Shown here piece after piece: positions 1-8,416 of a stretch of DNA of 64,000 bases; within the stretch, counting starts at the first letter, position 1, and every line of letters starts with the position of its first letter. The stretch lies in assembly GCA_041394705.1 (NCBI GenBank), contig JAWKHS010000006.1, positions 310,001-374,000 on the forward strand. The letters are read 5' to 3'. The DNA is from Vicinamibacterales bacterium. GTDB taxonomy: Bacteria; Acidobacteriota; Vicinamibacteria; Vicinamibacterales; UBA2999. Position numbers and translations under genes: made by a program. The notes below the pieces were generated by a model that was given only the letters and a program-made list of their open reading frames with translations, searched no databases and had not been told where the DNA came from.

Positions 1-1041
1 CCGCGGGTCGGCCTTGCCGTAAAGATGCAACTTCACGTCGGGGACGGCGAGGGCCGCCGCCCATTTCGGCTCGCCGAGCGCCCAGACGTCACCGAGCAGG
101 TTCGCCATCGCCGCGGGCCGGAGCAGCGTCGTCGCGCCGAGCGGCAGCCCGCACACCGCGCGGACCTGCTGTTCGAACTGGCTCGTGACGCAGGCGTCGA
201 ACGTGAGGTGCCCCGAGTTGTGCGGCCGCGGCGCGACCTCGTTCACCAGGACCTTGCCGTCGGCGGTCAGGAAGAACTCGACGCACAGGACGCCCACGTA
301 CGACAGTTCTTCCATGATGGCGCGGGTCACGCTCACCGCCTCGGCGACGGCCGGCGCCGCCATCCGCGCGGGGGCCACCGAGAGGTCGAGGATGTGGTTC
401 CGGTGCGCGTTCTCGATGGCGCCGTAGTCGGCGAACGCGCCGTCGAGGCCGCGGGCGGCGACGACCGAGAACTCGAGCGCGAAGTCCACGACCTTCTCCA
501 GGATGGCGGGCTGGTGGCCCACGAGTCCCCACACCGCTTCCGCGTCGAGCGGCGAGGTGATGCGGTGCTGGCCCTTGCCGTCGTAGCCGAAGCTGGCCGT
601 CTTCAGGATCGCGGGCGTGCCCACGCGGGCGATGGCGGCCGTCAGCTCCTCCAGCGACTCCACGGCTTCGAAGGGCGTCACGGGGAATCCCTTGAGATCC
701 AGGAACGCCTTCTCCCGCGCCCGCTGCTGCGTGATGTGGAGTGCGTGGCCGGTGGGGCGCACGGGCACGAGCTCGGCCGCGGCATCGGCGGCGTCGGTCG
801 AGACGTTCTCGAACTCGAACGTCACGACGTCCACGCGCCGGGCGAACGCACGGATGGCGTCGAGGTCGTCGTAGTCGGCCGTGATCTCGACGTCCGCGAC
901 CTGGCCGGTCGGGGTGTCGATGCCCGGGGACAGGATGTGGACGCGGTAGCCCATCCGCTTGGCGGCGATGGCGAACATCCGCCCGAGCTGGCCGCCGCCC
1001 AGGACCCCGAGCGTGGCTCCCGGCAGGACGATGCGGTTCAC
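1..1041 (-). CDS. purK: PurK, N5-carboxyaminoimidazole ribonucleotide synthase (C-terminus cut by window edge)
   Basis: This ATP-grasp enzyme carboxylates AIR with ATP and bicarbonate to give N5-CAIR in cytoplasmic de novo purine synthesis. I chose the GTG start at 1041 because it overlaps the purE stop codon (GTGA) and puts the family motif GGGQLGRM at about residues 14-21. Further family signatures are FEFENVS, a KTASFGYDGKGQ ATP-grasp loop, and the NEVAPRPHNSGH segment. The frame is open for 347 codons to the window edge. PurK is usually about 350-390 residues, so only the tail is missing. It is translationally coupled to purE, which supplies the mutase that uses its product. Confidence 0.95.
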   Translation of the reverse strand, partial: MNRIVLPGATLGVLGGGQLGRMFAIAAKRMGYRVHILSPGIDTPTGQVADVEITADYDDLDAIRAFARRVDVVTFEFENVSTDAADAAAELVPVRPTGHALHITQQRAREKAFLDLKGFPVTPFEAVESLEELTAAIARVGTPAILKTASFGYDGKGQHRITSPLDAEAVWGLVGHQPAILEKVVDFALEFSVVAARGLDGAFADYGAIENAHRNHILDLSVAPARMAAPAVAEAVSVTRAIMEELSYVGVLCVEFFLTADGKVLVNEVAPRPHNSGHLTFDACVTSQFEQQVRAVCGLPLGATTLLRPAAMANLLGDVWALGEPKWAAALAVPDVKLHLYGKADPR

Positions 1042-1523
1042 GGGAGCGAGTCTTCGCGCACCTGCCGCGTCTGGGCCTCGCGGAAGGCGTGCAGTCGCGC
1101 GCGCAGGTCCGGGCGCGACGTGGCGAGCACCGCCGCCGCGAGCAGCCCGGCGTTGCGCGCGCCGGCCTTGCCGATGGCCAGCGTGCCCACCGGCACGCCG
1201 CCCGGCATCTGGACGATGGACAGCAGGGAGTCGAGCCCGTTGAGGGCCGCGCTCTGCACGGGCACGCCCAGCACAGGCAGGACGGTGTGGGCGGCGACCA
1301 TGCCGGGAAGGTGAGCGGCACCGCCGGCGCCCGCGACGATCACCTCGAGGCCCCGGGCCTCGGCGCCCTCGGCGAACTCGGCCAGCCACCTGGGCGTGCG
1401 GTGGGCGGACACGATGTGCTTCTCGTACGGCACGCCCAGCTCGTCGAGCGCCGCTGTGGCGTGCGACATCGTTTCCCAGTCGGACTTCGAGCCCATGACG
1501 ACGGCGACGAGCGGGGACGGCAT
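1038..1523 (-). CDS. purE: PurE, N5-carboxyaminoimidazole ribonucleotide mutase
   Basis: The 161-residue protein has the class I PurE length and motifs: VVMGSKSDW at residues 8-16, SAHRTP at 39-44 and a GAGGAAHLPGMVAA loop. It converts N5-CAIR to CAIR in purine biosynthesis. It is the first gene of a purE-purK operon on the minus strand, with a 4-nt overlap into purK. A TAAGCT box at 1543-1548 (minus strand) lies 19 nt before the ATG and may be its -10 element. Confidence 0.97.
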   Translation of the reverse strand: MPSPLVAVVMGSKSDWETMSHATAALDELGVPYEKHIVSAHRTPRWLAEFAEGAEARGLEVIVAGAGGAAHLPGMVAAHTVLPVLGVPVQSAALNGLDSLLSIVQMPGGVPVGTLAIGKAGARNAGLLAAAVLATSRPDLRARLHAFREAQTRQVREDSLP

Positions 1524-1621
1524 GGCGGCGCGGACGCGAGGAAGCTTACCATCCCGCGCTTCGTCCCGGCCGGCAGCGCGCGCGGCCGCGGCCCGGCCCG
1601 GCAGGGCGCTACACTGGCCGG

Positions 1622-2983
1622 ATGCGGTCCTCCACTCCGGTCTTCGCCCTTGCGGCGCTCGCCGTGACTCTGGGTGCGCCCGTCGGCGCGCGCCAGCAGG
1701 CCCCGGCCCATCTGGGCGTGCCCTACCGGGAGTTCACGCTGGCCAACGGGCTCCACGTGATCATGCACAGGGACACGAGCGTCCCGGTGATCAGCGTGAA
1801 CGTCTGGTACCACGTCGGCTCGGGCAGCGAGAAGCCCGGCCGCACCGGCTTCGCGCATCTCTTCGAGCACCTGATGTTCGAGGGCTCGAAGCACGTGCCT
1901 GAAGGCTCGTTCGACACGTGGCTGGAAGGGGCCGGCGCCGACAACAACGGCTCCACCACGGTCGATCGGACCAACTACTACATCGACGGGCCCTCCAACG
2001 CCCTCGAGCTCATGCTCTTCCTCGAGTCCGACCGGATGGGCTACCTCCTCGACGCGATGAGCCCCGCCCGCGTGGACGGCCAGCGCGACGTCGTGAAGAA
2101 CGAACGGCGGCAGAGCTACGAGAACCGGCCGTACGGCATGGCCGAGCTCGAGCTCGACGCGATGCTGTACCCGCCGGGCCATCCGTACAGCTGGTCGACG
2201 ATCGGCTCGATGGAGGACCTGAGCGCCGCGAGCTACGAGGACGTGCAGGACTTCTTCCGCACCTTCTACGCGCCGAACAACGCCAGCCTCGTCATCGCGG
2301 GCGACGTGGACTACGACCGTACGAAGGCGCTCGTCGAGAAGTGGTTCGACGAGATCCCGCGCGGGAAGCCCGTGATGCCCGTGGCGCCGCCGGCCGCGAT
2401 GCTCACGGGCGTCACGCGCAAGACCATGACCGATCGCGTCCAGCTCGCCCGGCTCTATCTGGGCTGGCTCACCCCTGGGGCGCTGCGGCCGGGAGACGCC
2501 GAGCTGGACATCGTCTCCTCGCTGCTGGCCGACGGCAAGAACTCGCGCCTCTACAAGCGGCTCGTCTACGACCTGCAGATCGCGCAGGACGTCCAGGCCT
2601 ACCAGCAGTCGCAGGCCCTGGGCAGCTCGTTCTTCGTCGTCGCGACCGCGCGGCCCGGCAAGGATCTCGGCGAGATCCAGCGCATCGTGGACGAGGAGAT
2701 CGACCGGCTGGCCTCGACGCCGCCGGAGGCGCGGGAGCTGCAGCGGGTGAAGAACCAGATCGAGGCGACGTTCCTGCGCCGCGCCGAGCGCGTGGGCGGG
2801 TTCTACGGCAAGGCGGATCAGCTGAATGCCTACTACACCGCCACGGGCACGCCGGATTACTTCGAGGAGGACCTGTCCCGGTATCGCGCCATCGACCCGC
2901 CGGACGTCTCGTCGGCCGTGAGCGCGTTCCTCCCGCGCGATCGCCGCGTCGAGCTCGTCGTCCTGCCCGAGGAGAAGAAGTGA
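1622..2983 (+). CDS. M16 family zinc metallopeptidase, active subunit, secreted
   Basis: This 453-residue protein starts with a signal peptide (about residues 1-24, ending near VGARQQ). It carries the inverted zinc motif HLFEH at 79-83, with a third ligand candidate E161 in KNERRQSYENRP. The length matches bacterial pitrilysin/MPP-like half-size peptidases, which work as dimers. The next gene overlaps by one base (TGATG) and encodes a second M16 protein without the zinc site, so the two probably form an active/inactive pair in the periplasm that degrades peptides. There is no Shine-Dalgarno; a TACACT box ends 6 nt before the ATG. Confidence 0.93.
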   Translation: MRSSTPVFALAALAVTLGAPVGARQQAPAHLGVPYREFTLANGLHVIMHRDTSVPVISVNVWYHVGSGSEKPGRTGFAHLFEHLMFEGSKHVPEGSFDTWLEGAGADNNGSTTVDRTNYYIDGPSNALELMLFLESDRMGYLLDAMSPARVDGQRDVVKNERRQSYENRPYGMAELELDAMLYPPGHPYSWSTIGSMEDLSAASYEDVQDFFRTFYAPNNASLVIAGDVDYDRTKALVEKWFDEIPRGKPVMPVAPPAAMLTGVTRKTMTDRVQLARLYLGWLTPGALRPGDAELDIVSSLLADGKNSRLYKRLVYDLQIAQDVQAYQQSQALGSSFFVVATARPGKDLGEIQRIVDEEIDRLASTPPEARELQRVKNQIEATFLRRAERVGGFYGKADQLNAYYTATGTPDYFEEDLSRYRAIDPPDVSSAVSAFLPRDRRVELVVLPEEKK

Positions 2984-4431
2984 TGGCTCCCGGACGCCGT
3001 CTCGCGATGGGCCTCGCGCTGGCCGTCGCCGCCAGCCTGTCGCCGCTCGCCGCCCAGCAGCGCCCCGATCGGTCGGCGCCGCCGCCCCTGGGTCCGGCCC
3101 CGTCGCTCACGCTGCCCACCGTCCACAAGGAGACCTTGCCCAACGGGCTTCGGGTGTGGGTCCTCGAGCACCACGAGGTGCCAATCGTGCAGGCCAACCT
3201 GGTGGTGCTGTCCGGCGCGGGCGGGGACGTGCCGGGCCAGTTCGGCGCCGCCAGCATGACGGCGGCCATGCTCGACGAAGGGGCCGCCGGCACGTCGGCG
3301 CTGGCGCTGGCCGACGAGGTGGAGTTCCTTGGCGCGCGGCTGTCCACGTCGGCATCCTTCGACGCGTCGGCCGTGCGGCTGTCGACGCCGGCCGCACGTC
3401 TGGACGAGTCGCTCGCGCTGATGGCGGCCGTCGCGCTCACGCCGGACTTCCCCGCCCAGGAGCTGGATCGCCTCCGGACCGAACGGCTCACGGCGCTCCT
3501 CCAGGCGCGCGACGACCCGGCGTCGCTCATCGGGCTGGCGTTCCCCCGACTGCTCTACGGCTCGGAGCACCGCTATGGCACCTCCGCCGGCGGCACCGAA
3601 GCGACGCTGACGTCCCTGGGGGTCGCTGAACTCCAGACGTTCCACCGCGCGCACTACCGGCCGGACAACGCGGTCCTGATCGTGGTGGGCGACACGACGG
3701 GCCCTCAGCTGCGTCCCCTGGTGGACCGGCACTTCGGCGCCTGGAAGGCCGAAGGCCCGCGCCCGGCGCCGCTGCCCGTCCGCACGGCGCCCCAGCCGGG
3801 CAAGCGCCAGATCTTCCTGGTGGACAAGCCCGGAGCGGCGCAGTCGCAGATTCGCATCGGTCTCGTGGGCGTGCCGCGCTCCACGCCGGACTACGCCGCG
3901 CTCGACGTCCTCAACACCATGCTCGGCGGGTCGTTCACGTCGAGGCTCAACCAGAACCTGCGCGAGAAGCACGGCTACTCGTACGGGGCCGCGTCGGTGT
4001 TCGACATGCGGCGGTCCGCCGGTCCGTTCTTCGCGACGGCCGGTGTGCAGACCGACAAGACCGCCCCGGCCCTGCGGGAGTTCTTCAACGAGCTGAACGG
4101 GATGCTCAAGCCGATCCCCGCCGACGAACTGCAGAAGACCAAGAACTACGCCGCCCTGAGCTTCCCCCGCGAGTTCGAAACGACGGGCCAGCTCGCGGCC
4201 AAGCTCGAGGCGCTGGCGGTCTACGATCTGCCCGACGACCTCTACGCCAAGTACGTGCCGGCCGTGCAGGCGGTGACGGCGGCGGACGTGGCCCGCGTCG
4301 CGAAGCAATACCTGCTGCTCGACCACCTGGCCGTGGTGATCGTCGGGGACCGGGCGTCCATCGAAGCGCCGGTGCGCGCGACGGGCCTGGGCCCGGTCAC
4401 GGTCGTGCCCGTGGACGACGTGCTGAAGTAG
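2983..4431 (+). CDS. M16-like protein, non-catalytic partner subunit, secreted
   Basis: The 482-residue protein has a signal peptide (MAPGRRLAMGLALAVAASLS..AQQ) and the M16 fold. At the position of the zinc motif it reads SMTAAML in place of HxxEH, so it should not bind zinc. The C-terminal half keeps the family segment LREKHGYSYG, whose Arg/Tyr pair is typical of the non-catalytic M16B partner. It is translationally coupled to the active M16 gene through TGATG. The expected role is to complete the substrate chamber of a heterodimer. The start ATG at 2983 was chosen by the coupling and the signal peptide; the frame is open far upstream. Confidence 0.92.
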   Translation: MAPGRRLAMGLALAVAASLSPLAAQQRPDRSAPPPLGPAPSLTLPTVHKETLPNGLRVWVLEHHEVPIVQANLVVLSGAGGDVPGQFGAASMTAAMLDEGAAGTSALALADEVEFLGARLSTSASFDASAVRLSTPAARLDESLALMAAVALTPDFPAQELDRLRTERLTALLQARDDPASLIGLAFPRLLYGSEHRYGTSAGGTEATLTSLGVAELQTFHRAHYRPDNAVLIVVGDTTGPQLRPLVDRHFGAWKAEGPRPAPLPVRTAPQPGKRQIFLVDKPGAAQSQIRIGLVGVPRSTPDYAALDVLNTMLGGSFTSRLNQNLREKHGYSYGAASVFDMRRSAGPFFATAGVQTDKTAPALREFFNELNGMLKPIPADELQKTKNYAALSFPREFETTGQLAAKLEALAVYDLPDDLYAKYVPAVQAVTAADVARVAKQYLLLDHLAVVIVGDRASIEAPVRATGLGPVTVVPVDDVLK

Positions 4432-4454
4432 CCGGCAGGCGCGGGCGCGCGCGC

Positions 4455-5432
4455 TCAGGCGGTCGCCTGCGTGAAACGCCGGCGATAGGCGGCCGGCGAC
4501 GTGCCGACCCTCTGCCGGAAGTGGTGCCGCAGCGTCTCGGCGGTGACGAACCCGGAGAGCTCGGCCACCCGATCCACGGACAGGTCGGACGTCTCGAGGA
4601 GACGCTGGGCCGCGAGCACGCGCTGGTGCGTCAGCCACTGGTGCGGCGTGGTGCCGGCCTGCGCCTGGAAGCGCCGCGCCAGGGTCCTGAGGGACATCCG
4701 GCCCCGCCGGGCGAGCGTGTCCGCGTCGAGCCGCTCGTCCAGGCGGCCGCTCGCCCAGTCCATGAGCGGCGCGAGCGATCCCTCCACCGGCGGGATCGCC
4801 GTGGCCACGAACTGCGACTGGCCGCCCTCGCGGTGCGGCGGCACCACCATGCGGCGCGCCACCTGGTTGGCGATGTCCGCGCCGTAGTCCTGCCGCACGA
4901 GGTGGAGCCCGAGGTCGATGCCGGCGGCGCTGCCCGCCGCCGTGAACACGCGGCCCGACTCGACGTAGAGCACCGAGGGCTCCATCTGCACCTTCGGGTA
5001 ACGCGCGGACAGCCGCCCGGCGTGCATCCAGTGCGTGGTGGCCCGACGGCCGTCCAGCAGTCCCGCGGCGGCGAGGACGAACGCGCCCGAACAGACCGAG
5101 AGCAGGCGCGCCCCGCGCTTGTAGGCAGCGCGGAGGGCGTCGAGCATCGCCGGCGGGGGCGAACCATCGAGCGCGGGCCAGTTCGGGATGACGATCGTTC
5201 CCGCCGTGCGCAGCGCCCGGACCGAGTGCGTGGGCACGATGCCGACGCCGCCCGTGCCCGTCAGCGGGGGCTCGTCGAAGCTGACCACCGCCACGTCGTA
5301 CCAGGGCACGCCGAGCTCGGGCCGCTTCAGCGCGAAGATCTCCATGACGATGCCGAACTCGAAGAGCGCGAGCCCGTTGCAGACGAGCACGGCGACCCGG
5401 CGGTTGGCCGGACCGGCGCGGCGCGGCGTCAT
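4455..5432 (-). CDS. GlxA-type transcriptional regulator (DJ-1/PfpI domain plus AraC HTH)
   Basis: The 325-residue protein has an N-terminal class I glutamine amidotransferase-like domain (about 10-190) with the nucleophile-elbow region LLSVCSGAF around Cys114. An AraC-type double helix-turn-helix follows (about 225-320; LARRFQAQAGTTPHQWL, ETLRHHFRQRVGTSPAAYRR). This matches the FtrA/GlxA family of DNA-binding regulators; the amidotransferase domain is usually a sensor in these proteins. The target is unknown. It is divergent from the DinB-fold gene at 5503, a possible target. A TAAGAT box lies 6 nt upstream of the ATG with no Shine-Dalgarno, so the mRNA may be leaderless. Confidence 0.9.
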   Translation of the reverse strand: MTPRRAGPANRRVAVLVCNGLALFEFGIVMEIFALKRPELGVPWYDVAVVSFDEPPLTGTGGVGIVPTHSVRALRTAGTIVIPNWPALDGSPPPAMLDALRAAYKRGARLLSVCSGAFVLAAAGLLDGRRATTHWMHAGRLSARYPKVQMEPSVLYVESGRVFTAAGSAAGIDLGLHLVRQDYGADIANQVARRMVVPPHREGGQSQFVATAIPPVEGSLAPLMDWASGRLDERLDADTLARRGRMSLRTLARRFQAQAGTTPHQWLTHQRVLAAQRLLETSDLSVDRVAELSGFVTAETLRHHFRQRVGTSPAAYRRRFTQATA

Positions 5433-5502
5433 GGCCGGATCTTAACGCACTCTGGCATTCCTGCCACTCGACGTCGCACGACCGGCGGGCCAGACTCGCC
5501 GG

Positions 5503-6027
5503 ATGCCAGACCTTCGCTATCCCGTCGGACCGCTCGCCCCCACGCCCGCCTATTCGACGGCCACCCGCGCCGCCGCCATCGGCACCCTCGTCGAGGCGCC
5601 CGCCAGGTTCCGCCTGGCCGTGGCCGGCCTCGACGACCGTCAGCTCGACACGCCCTACCGCCCGGAAGGCTGGACGGTGCGGCAGGTCGTGCACCACGTG
5701 GCCGACAGCCACATGAACGCGTACATCCGGACGAAGCTCGCCCTGAGCGGCGACCACCCCACGGTCGTGCCGTATCCCGAGCAGATCTGGGCGGAGATGG
5801 CCGACGCGAAGGCCGCGCCGGTCGCCACGTCGCTCGATCTCCTCGACGCCCTCCACGCCCGCTGGACGGCGCTCCTGGAGGCGCTCGAGCCGGCCGCGTT
5901 CGCGCGGACGCTGCTGCACCCGGAGCGGGGCTCCATGACGCTCGACGACGTGCTGGCCCTGTACGAGTGGCACTCGCGCCACCACCTCGCCCACATCACG
6001 GGCCTGAAAGAGCGCGAAGGCTGGTAG
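5503..6027 (+). CDS. YfiT/BstA-like DinB-fold metal-dependent thiol transferase
   Basis: The 174-residue protein matches the YfiT/BstA branch of the DinB four-helix family. It has the N-terminal YPVGP pattern, GWTVRQVVHHVADSH (His near the end of helix 2) and the C-terminal WHSRHHLAHI histidine cluster that binds the metal. Members transfer bacillithiol or related thiols to electrophiles. Whether this organism makes bacillithiol cannot be seen here, so the substrate is open. It is divergent from the GlxA-type regulator. A weak CAGACT box lies 6 nt before the ATG. Confidence 0.85.
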   Translation: MPDLRYPVGPLAPTPAYSTATRAAAIGTLVEAPARFRLAVAGLDDRQLDTPYRPEGWTVRQVVHHVADSHMNAYIRTKLALSGDHPTVVPYPEQIWAEMADAKAAPVATSLDLLDALHARWTALLEALEPAAFARTLLHPERGSMTLDDVLALYEWHSRHHLAHITGLKEREGW

Positions 6028-6072
6028 CGTCCCGCCGTCCGCGGTGACCGCACGGGTGCTACGCTGCCGCGC

Positions 6073-6726
6073 ATGCGGCTGACCGTCGATCGCGACTCCC
6101 TCGGCACGCTCACGATCCGGCAGACGTCGGTGCCGGTGCTCCGATACGTGATCGGCGTGCCGCTGCTCCTCTTCGGCGGCGTCATGGCCGCGGGCGCGGT
6201 GTCGTCGGTCGTGACTCAGGTGAGCGACGACGGCGTGGCGGCACTGCCACTCGCGCTGGTGGGCGCGGGGATGCTGCTGTTCTTCGCCGCCCTGATCCTG
6301 CCCCTCGGCTGGTGGCTGGTCCTCTCGCGGCACGCGGTCGTCGTCGAAGCCGGCCCGCGGGACGTCGTCGAAGTGAGCGACTGGCGGATCGGCCGGAAGG
6401 CCAACCGCACCCCGGCGGACCGGTTCCGTGCGGTGCGGGTCGCGCTGGAGCCCGTGGCCTCGTCGGCCGGGAACGACGGGCGAGGCGGCCGCGCGCTGTG
6501 CCTGCGGGTACGGCTCCTCGCGAGGCAGCCGGACGTCCAGCCCTCGCTCGAGATCGGGATGCTCGAGCCCGGCGACCGCCAGGAAGCCGCGATCGTCGCG
6601 GGCCGCGTGGCCGAGGTCCTGCGCCTTCCAGTGGAGTCGGGAGGCCCGGACGAGGTCCTGCCCGACCCGCAGAAAGCAGCGGACGACGCCGAAGCGGAGG
6701 CCCAGGCCGAACGGGACGAGGCATGA
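6073..6726 (+). CDS. Hypothetical membrane protein with two transmembrane helices
   Basis: I do not recognise this 217-residue protein. Two strongly hydrophobic segments lie at about residues 17-44 and 56-82. A soluble region of about 110 residues follows, then an acidic, Ala/Glu-rich tail. The stop codon overlaps the ATG of cutC (ATGA), so the two genes are co-translated. A TACGCT box ends 7 nt before the ATG and there is no Shine-Dalgarno. Confidence 0.75.
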   Translation: MRLTVDRDSLGTLTIRQTSVPVLRYVIGVPLLLFGGVMAAGAVSSVVTQVSDDGVAALPLALVGAGMLLFFAALILPLGWWLVLSRHAVVVEAGPRDVVEVSDWRIGRKANRTPADRFRAVRVALEPVASSAGNDGRGGRALCLRVRLLARQPDVQPSLEIGMLEPGDRQEAAIVAGRVAEVLRLPVESGGPDEVLPDPQKAADDAEAEAQAERDEA

Positions 6727-7421
6727 GCGCGCGCGTGCGCGTGGAGTCGTGCGTGGAATCGCTGGAGGCCGCGTACGCGTCGGCCGCCGGCGGCGCGGAC
6801 CGCGTGGAGCTGTGCGCCCGCCTCGACGTGGGCGGCCTCACGCCGTCAGCGGCGCTCGTCGAACGCTGCGTCGCCGCGACCGGCCTCCCGGTGATGGCGA
6901 TGGCGCGGCCGCGGCCCGGATCGTTCGTGTACGACCGGCACGAGGTGGACAGGATGGTGCATGACGTCCTCGCCATGAGGCGCGCGGGCGCGCACGGCAT
7001 CGTGGCCGGCGCGCTCACGGCGGCGGGCGACGTGGACACCGAGGGCATGCGGTTGGTGCTCGCCGCGGCCCGGCCGCTCCCCGTGACCTTCCACAGGGCC
7101 TTCGACGGCGCACGGCGTCTGGACGAGGCGCTCGACCAGCTGATGGCCCTGGGCGTGGACCGCGTGCTCACGTCGGGCGGCGCGGCGACCGCGTCCGAGG
7201 GCGCCGTCGTGCTCCGGCGCCTGGTGACGCGAGCCGGCGCGCGCCTCGTCGTGATGGCGGGCGGAGGCGTGCGGCCCCACAACGTCGGCGCGCTGGTCCG
7301 CGCGTCCGGCGTCACGGAGGTCCACGCACGGATCATCCGGGAGCCGGCCCCCGCGGGCGCCAACGGCGAGGCCGCATGGCGGGCGGCCGTGGCGGACCTG
7401 GTCGCCGCGCTGCCGGTCTGA
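6723..7421 (+). CDS. cutC: CutC family protein
   Basis: The 232-residue TIM-barrel protein carries the CutC signatures: ESCVESLEAAYASAAGGADRVEL near the N-terminus, ARPRPGSFVY, HGIVAGALTAAGDVD, TFHRAFD and LTSGGAATASEGA. CutC was named for copper tolerance, but the biochemical role is unsettled. The start ATG at 6723 overlaps the preceding stop (ATGA). Only 3 nt separate its stop from the convergent proline dehydrogenase stop. Confidence 0.93.
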   Translation: MSARVRVESCVESLEAAYASAAGGADRVELCARLDVGGLTPSAALVERCVAATGLPVMAMARPRPGSFVYDRHEVDRMVHDVLAMRRAGAHGIVAGALTAAGDVDTEGMRLVLAAARPLPVTFHRAFDGARRLDEALDQLMALGVDRVLTSGGAATASEGAVVLRRLVTRAGARLVVMAGGGVRPHNVGALVRASGVTEVHARIIREPAPAGANGEAAWRAAVADLVAALPV

Positions 7422-7424
7422 CGC

Positions 7425-8354
7425 TCAGCGGAACAGGCTCTTCGCCACGAACCAGACGTTGGCCGGACGCTCGGCCAGGCGGCGCATGTACCAGGGGAAC
7501 CAGTAGGCGCCGTAGGCGATGAGCACCCGGATGTTGCCCCGCTCGGTGGCCAGGCGCCGCTGCTCGCCGCGCTGGATCCCGTACAGCATGTGGATCTCGT
7601 AGTCGGTGCGGGCCAGTCCGAGGCCGTCGGCGTGCTGCTCGATCCGCCGGATGATCGCCGGGTCGTGGGTGCCGAACACGGCGCGCGAGCCCGCGGCCCG
7701 CGACGCCGGCGCCAGCATCGTCTGCGCGAGGGTGACGTAATGCTCGTCGACGTCGCGCTTCTCCGGGAAGGCCACGGTCGGCGGCTCGGCATAGGCGCCC
7801 TTGACGAGGCGGATCCCGATGCCCTCGCGAATCATCCGGGCCACGTCGTCGCCCGACCGGTGCAGGTACGCCTGCAGCGCGACGCCGACGCGCGGGATCT
7901 CCCGACGGAGCCGGCTCACGACGTCGAGCGTGACGTCGACGTAGGACGACTGCTCCATGTCGACCCAGAAGTAGCTGCCCGCGTCCATCGCACGCCGGCC
8001 GATCGCAAGCGCGTGCTCGTACGCGCCCTCCCGATCGATGTCGAGCCCGAGCTGTGTCAGCTTCACCGAGGGCTCGCACGCGACACCGCGCGCGCGGATC
8101 TCGTCGATCACCTCCAGATAGTGATCGCGGACGGCGTCGGCCTCGCGCAGGTCGGCGACGTTCTCGCCCAGGCGTGTGAAGAGCGCGCCGACGCCCTGAC
8201 GGGCCTGTTCCTCGGCCGCACGGAGCATATCCGCGGCCGTCTCTCCGGGCATGAACACCGAGACCGCGCGCCGCACGAAGGGCGCCTTGGTGCCGTGTTC
8301 GCGCAGCCAGCGGTTGTCGGACGCGGCCAGGAGGAGGGTGCGGGCGAGGCTCAT
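7425..8354 (-). CDS. Proline dehydrogenase (monofunctional PRODH)
   Basis: The 309-residue FAD enzyme oxidises proline to pyrroline-5-carboxylate. It shows the PRODH barrel signatures KLTQLGLD, FWVDMEQSSYVDVTL, VALQAYLHRS, IRLVKGAYAEP and GTHDP. The length fits the short monofunctional bacterial enzymes (about 300 residues), so P5C dehydrogenase must be encoded elsewhere. The start ATG at 8354 follows a GGAGGG ribosome site. It is divergent from the flavoprotein gene at 8417. Confidence 0.95.
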   Translation of the reverse strand: MSLARTLLLAASDNRWLREHGTKAPFVRRAVSVFMPGETAADMLRAAEEQARQGVGALFTRLGENVADLREADAVRDHYLEVIDEIRARGVACEPSVKLTQLGLDIDREGAYEHALAIGRRAMDAGSYFWVDMEQSSYVDVTLDVVSRLRREIPRVGVALQAYLHRSGDDVARMIREGIGIRLVKGAYAEPPTVAFPEKRDVDEHYVTLAQTMLAPASRAAGSRAVFGTHDPAIIRRIEQHADGLGLARTDYEIHMLYGIQRGEQRRLATERGNIRVLIAYGAYWFPWYMRRLAERPANVWFVAKSLFR

Positions 8355-8416
8355 TCCCTCCACGATACGATGAGTCCCGTGACCTGCGCGACGGCGCATC
8401 CGGCGGGATTTCGGCG

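Noticed and set aside
4432..4454. Terminator in the gap between the convergent M16 and GlxA genes
   Set aside because: The 23-nt gap is GC-rich (alternating GC) but forms no convincing hairpin with a tail.
2857..6333. Very long open frame on the minus strand (over 1,100 codons)
   Set aside because: It is antisense to the M16, GlxA and DinB genes, rich in Arg, Ala and Pro, with no family motif. It is a by-product of high third-position GC.
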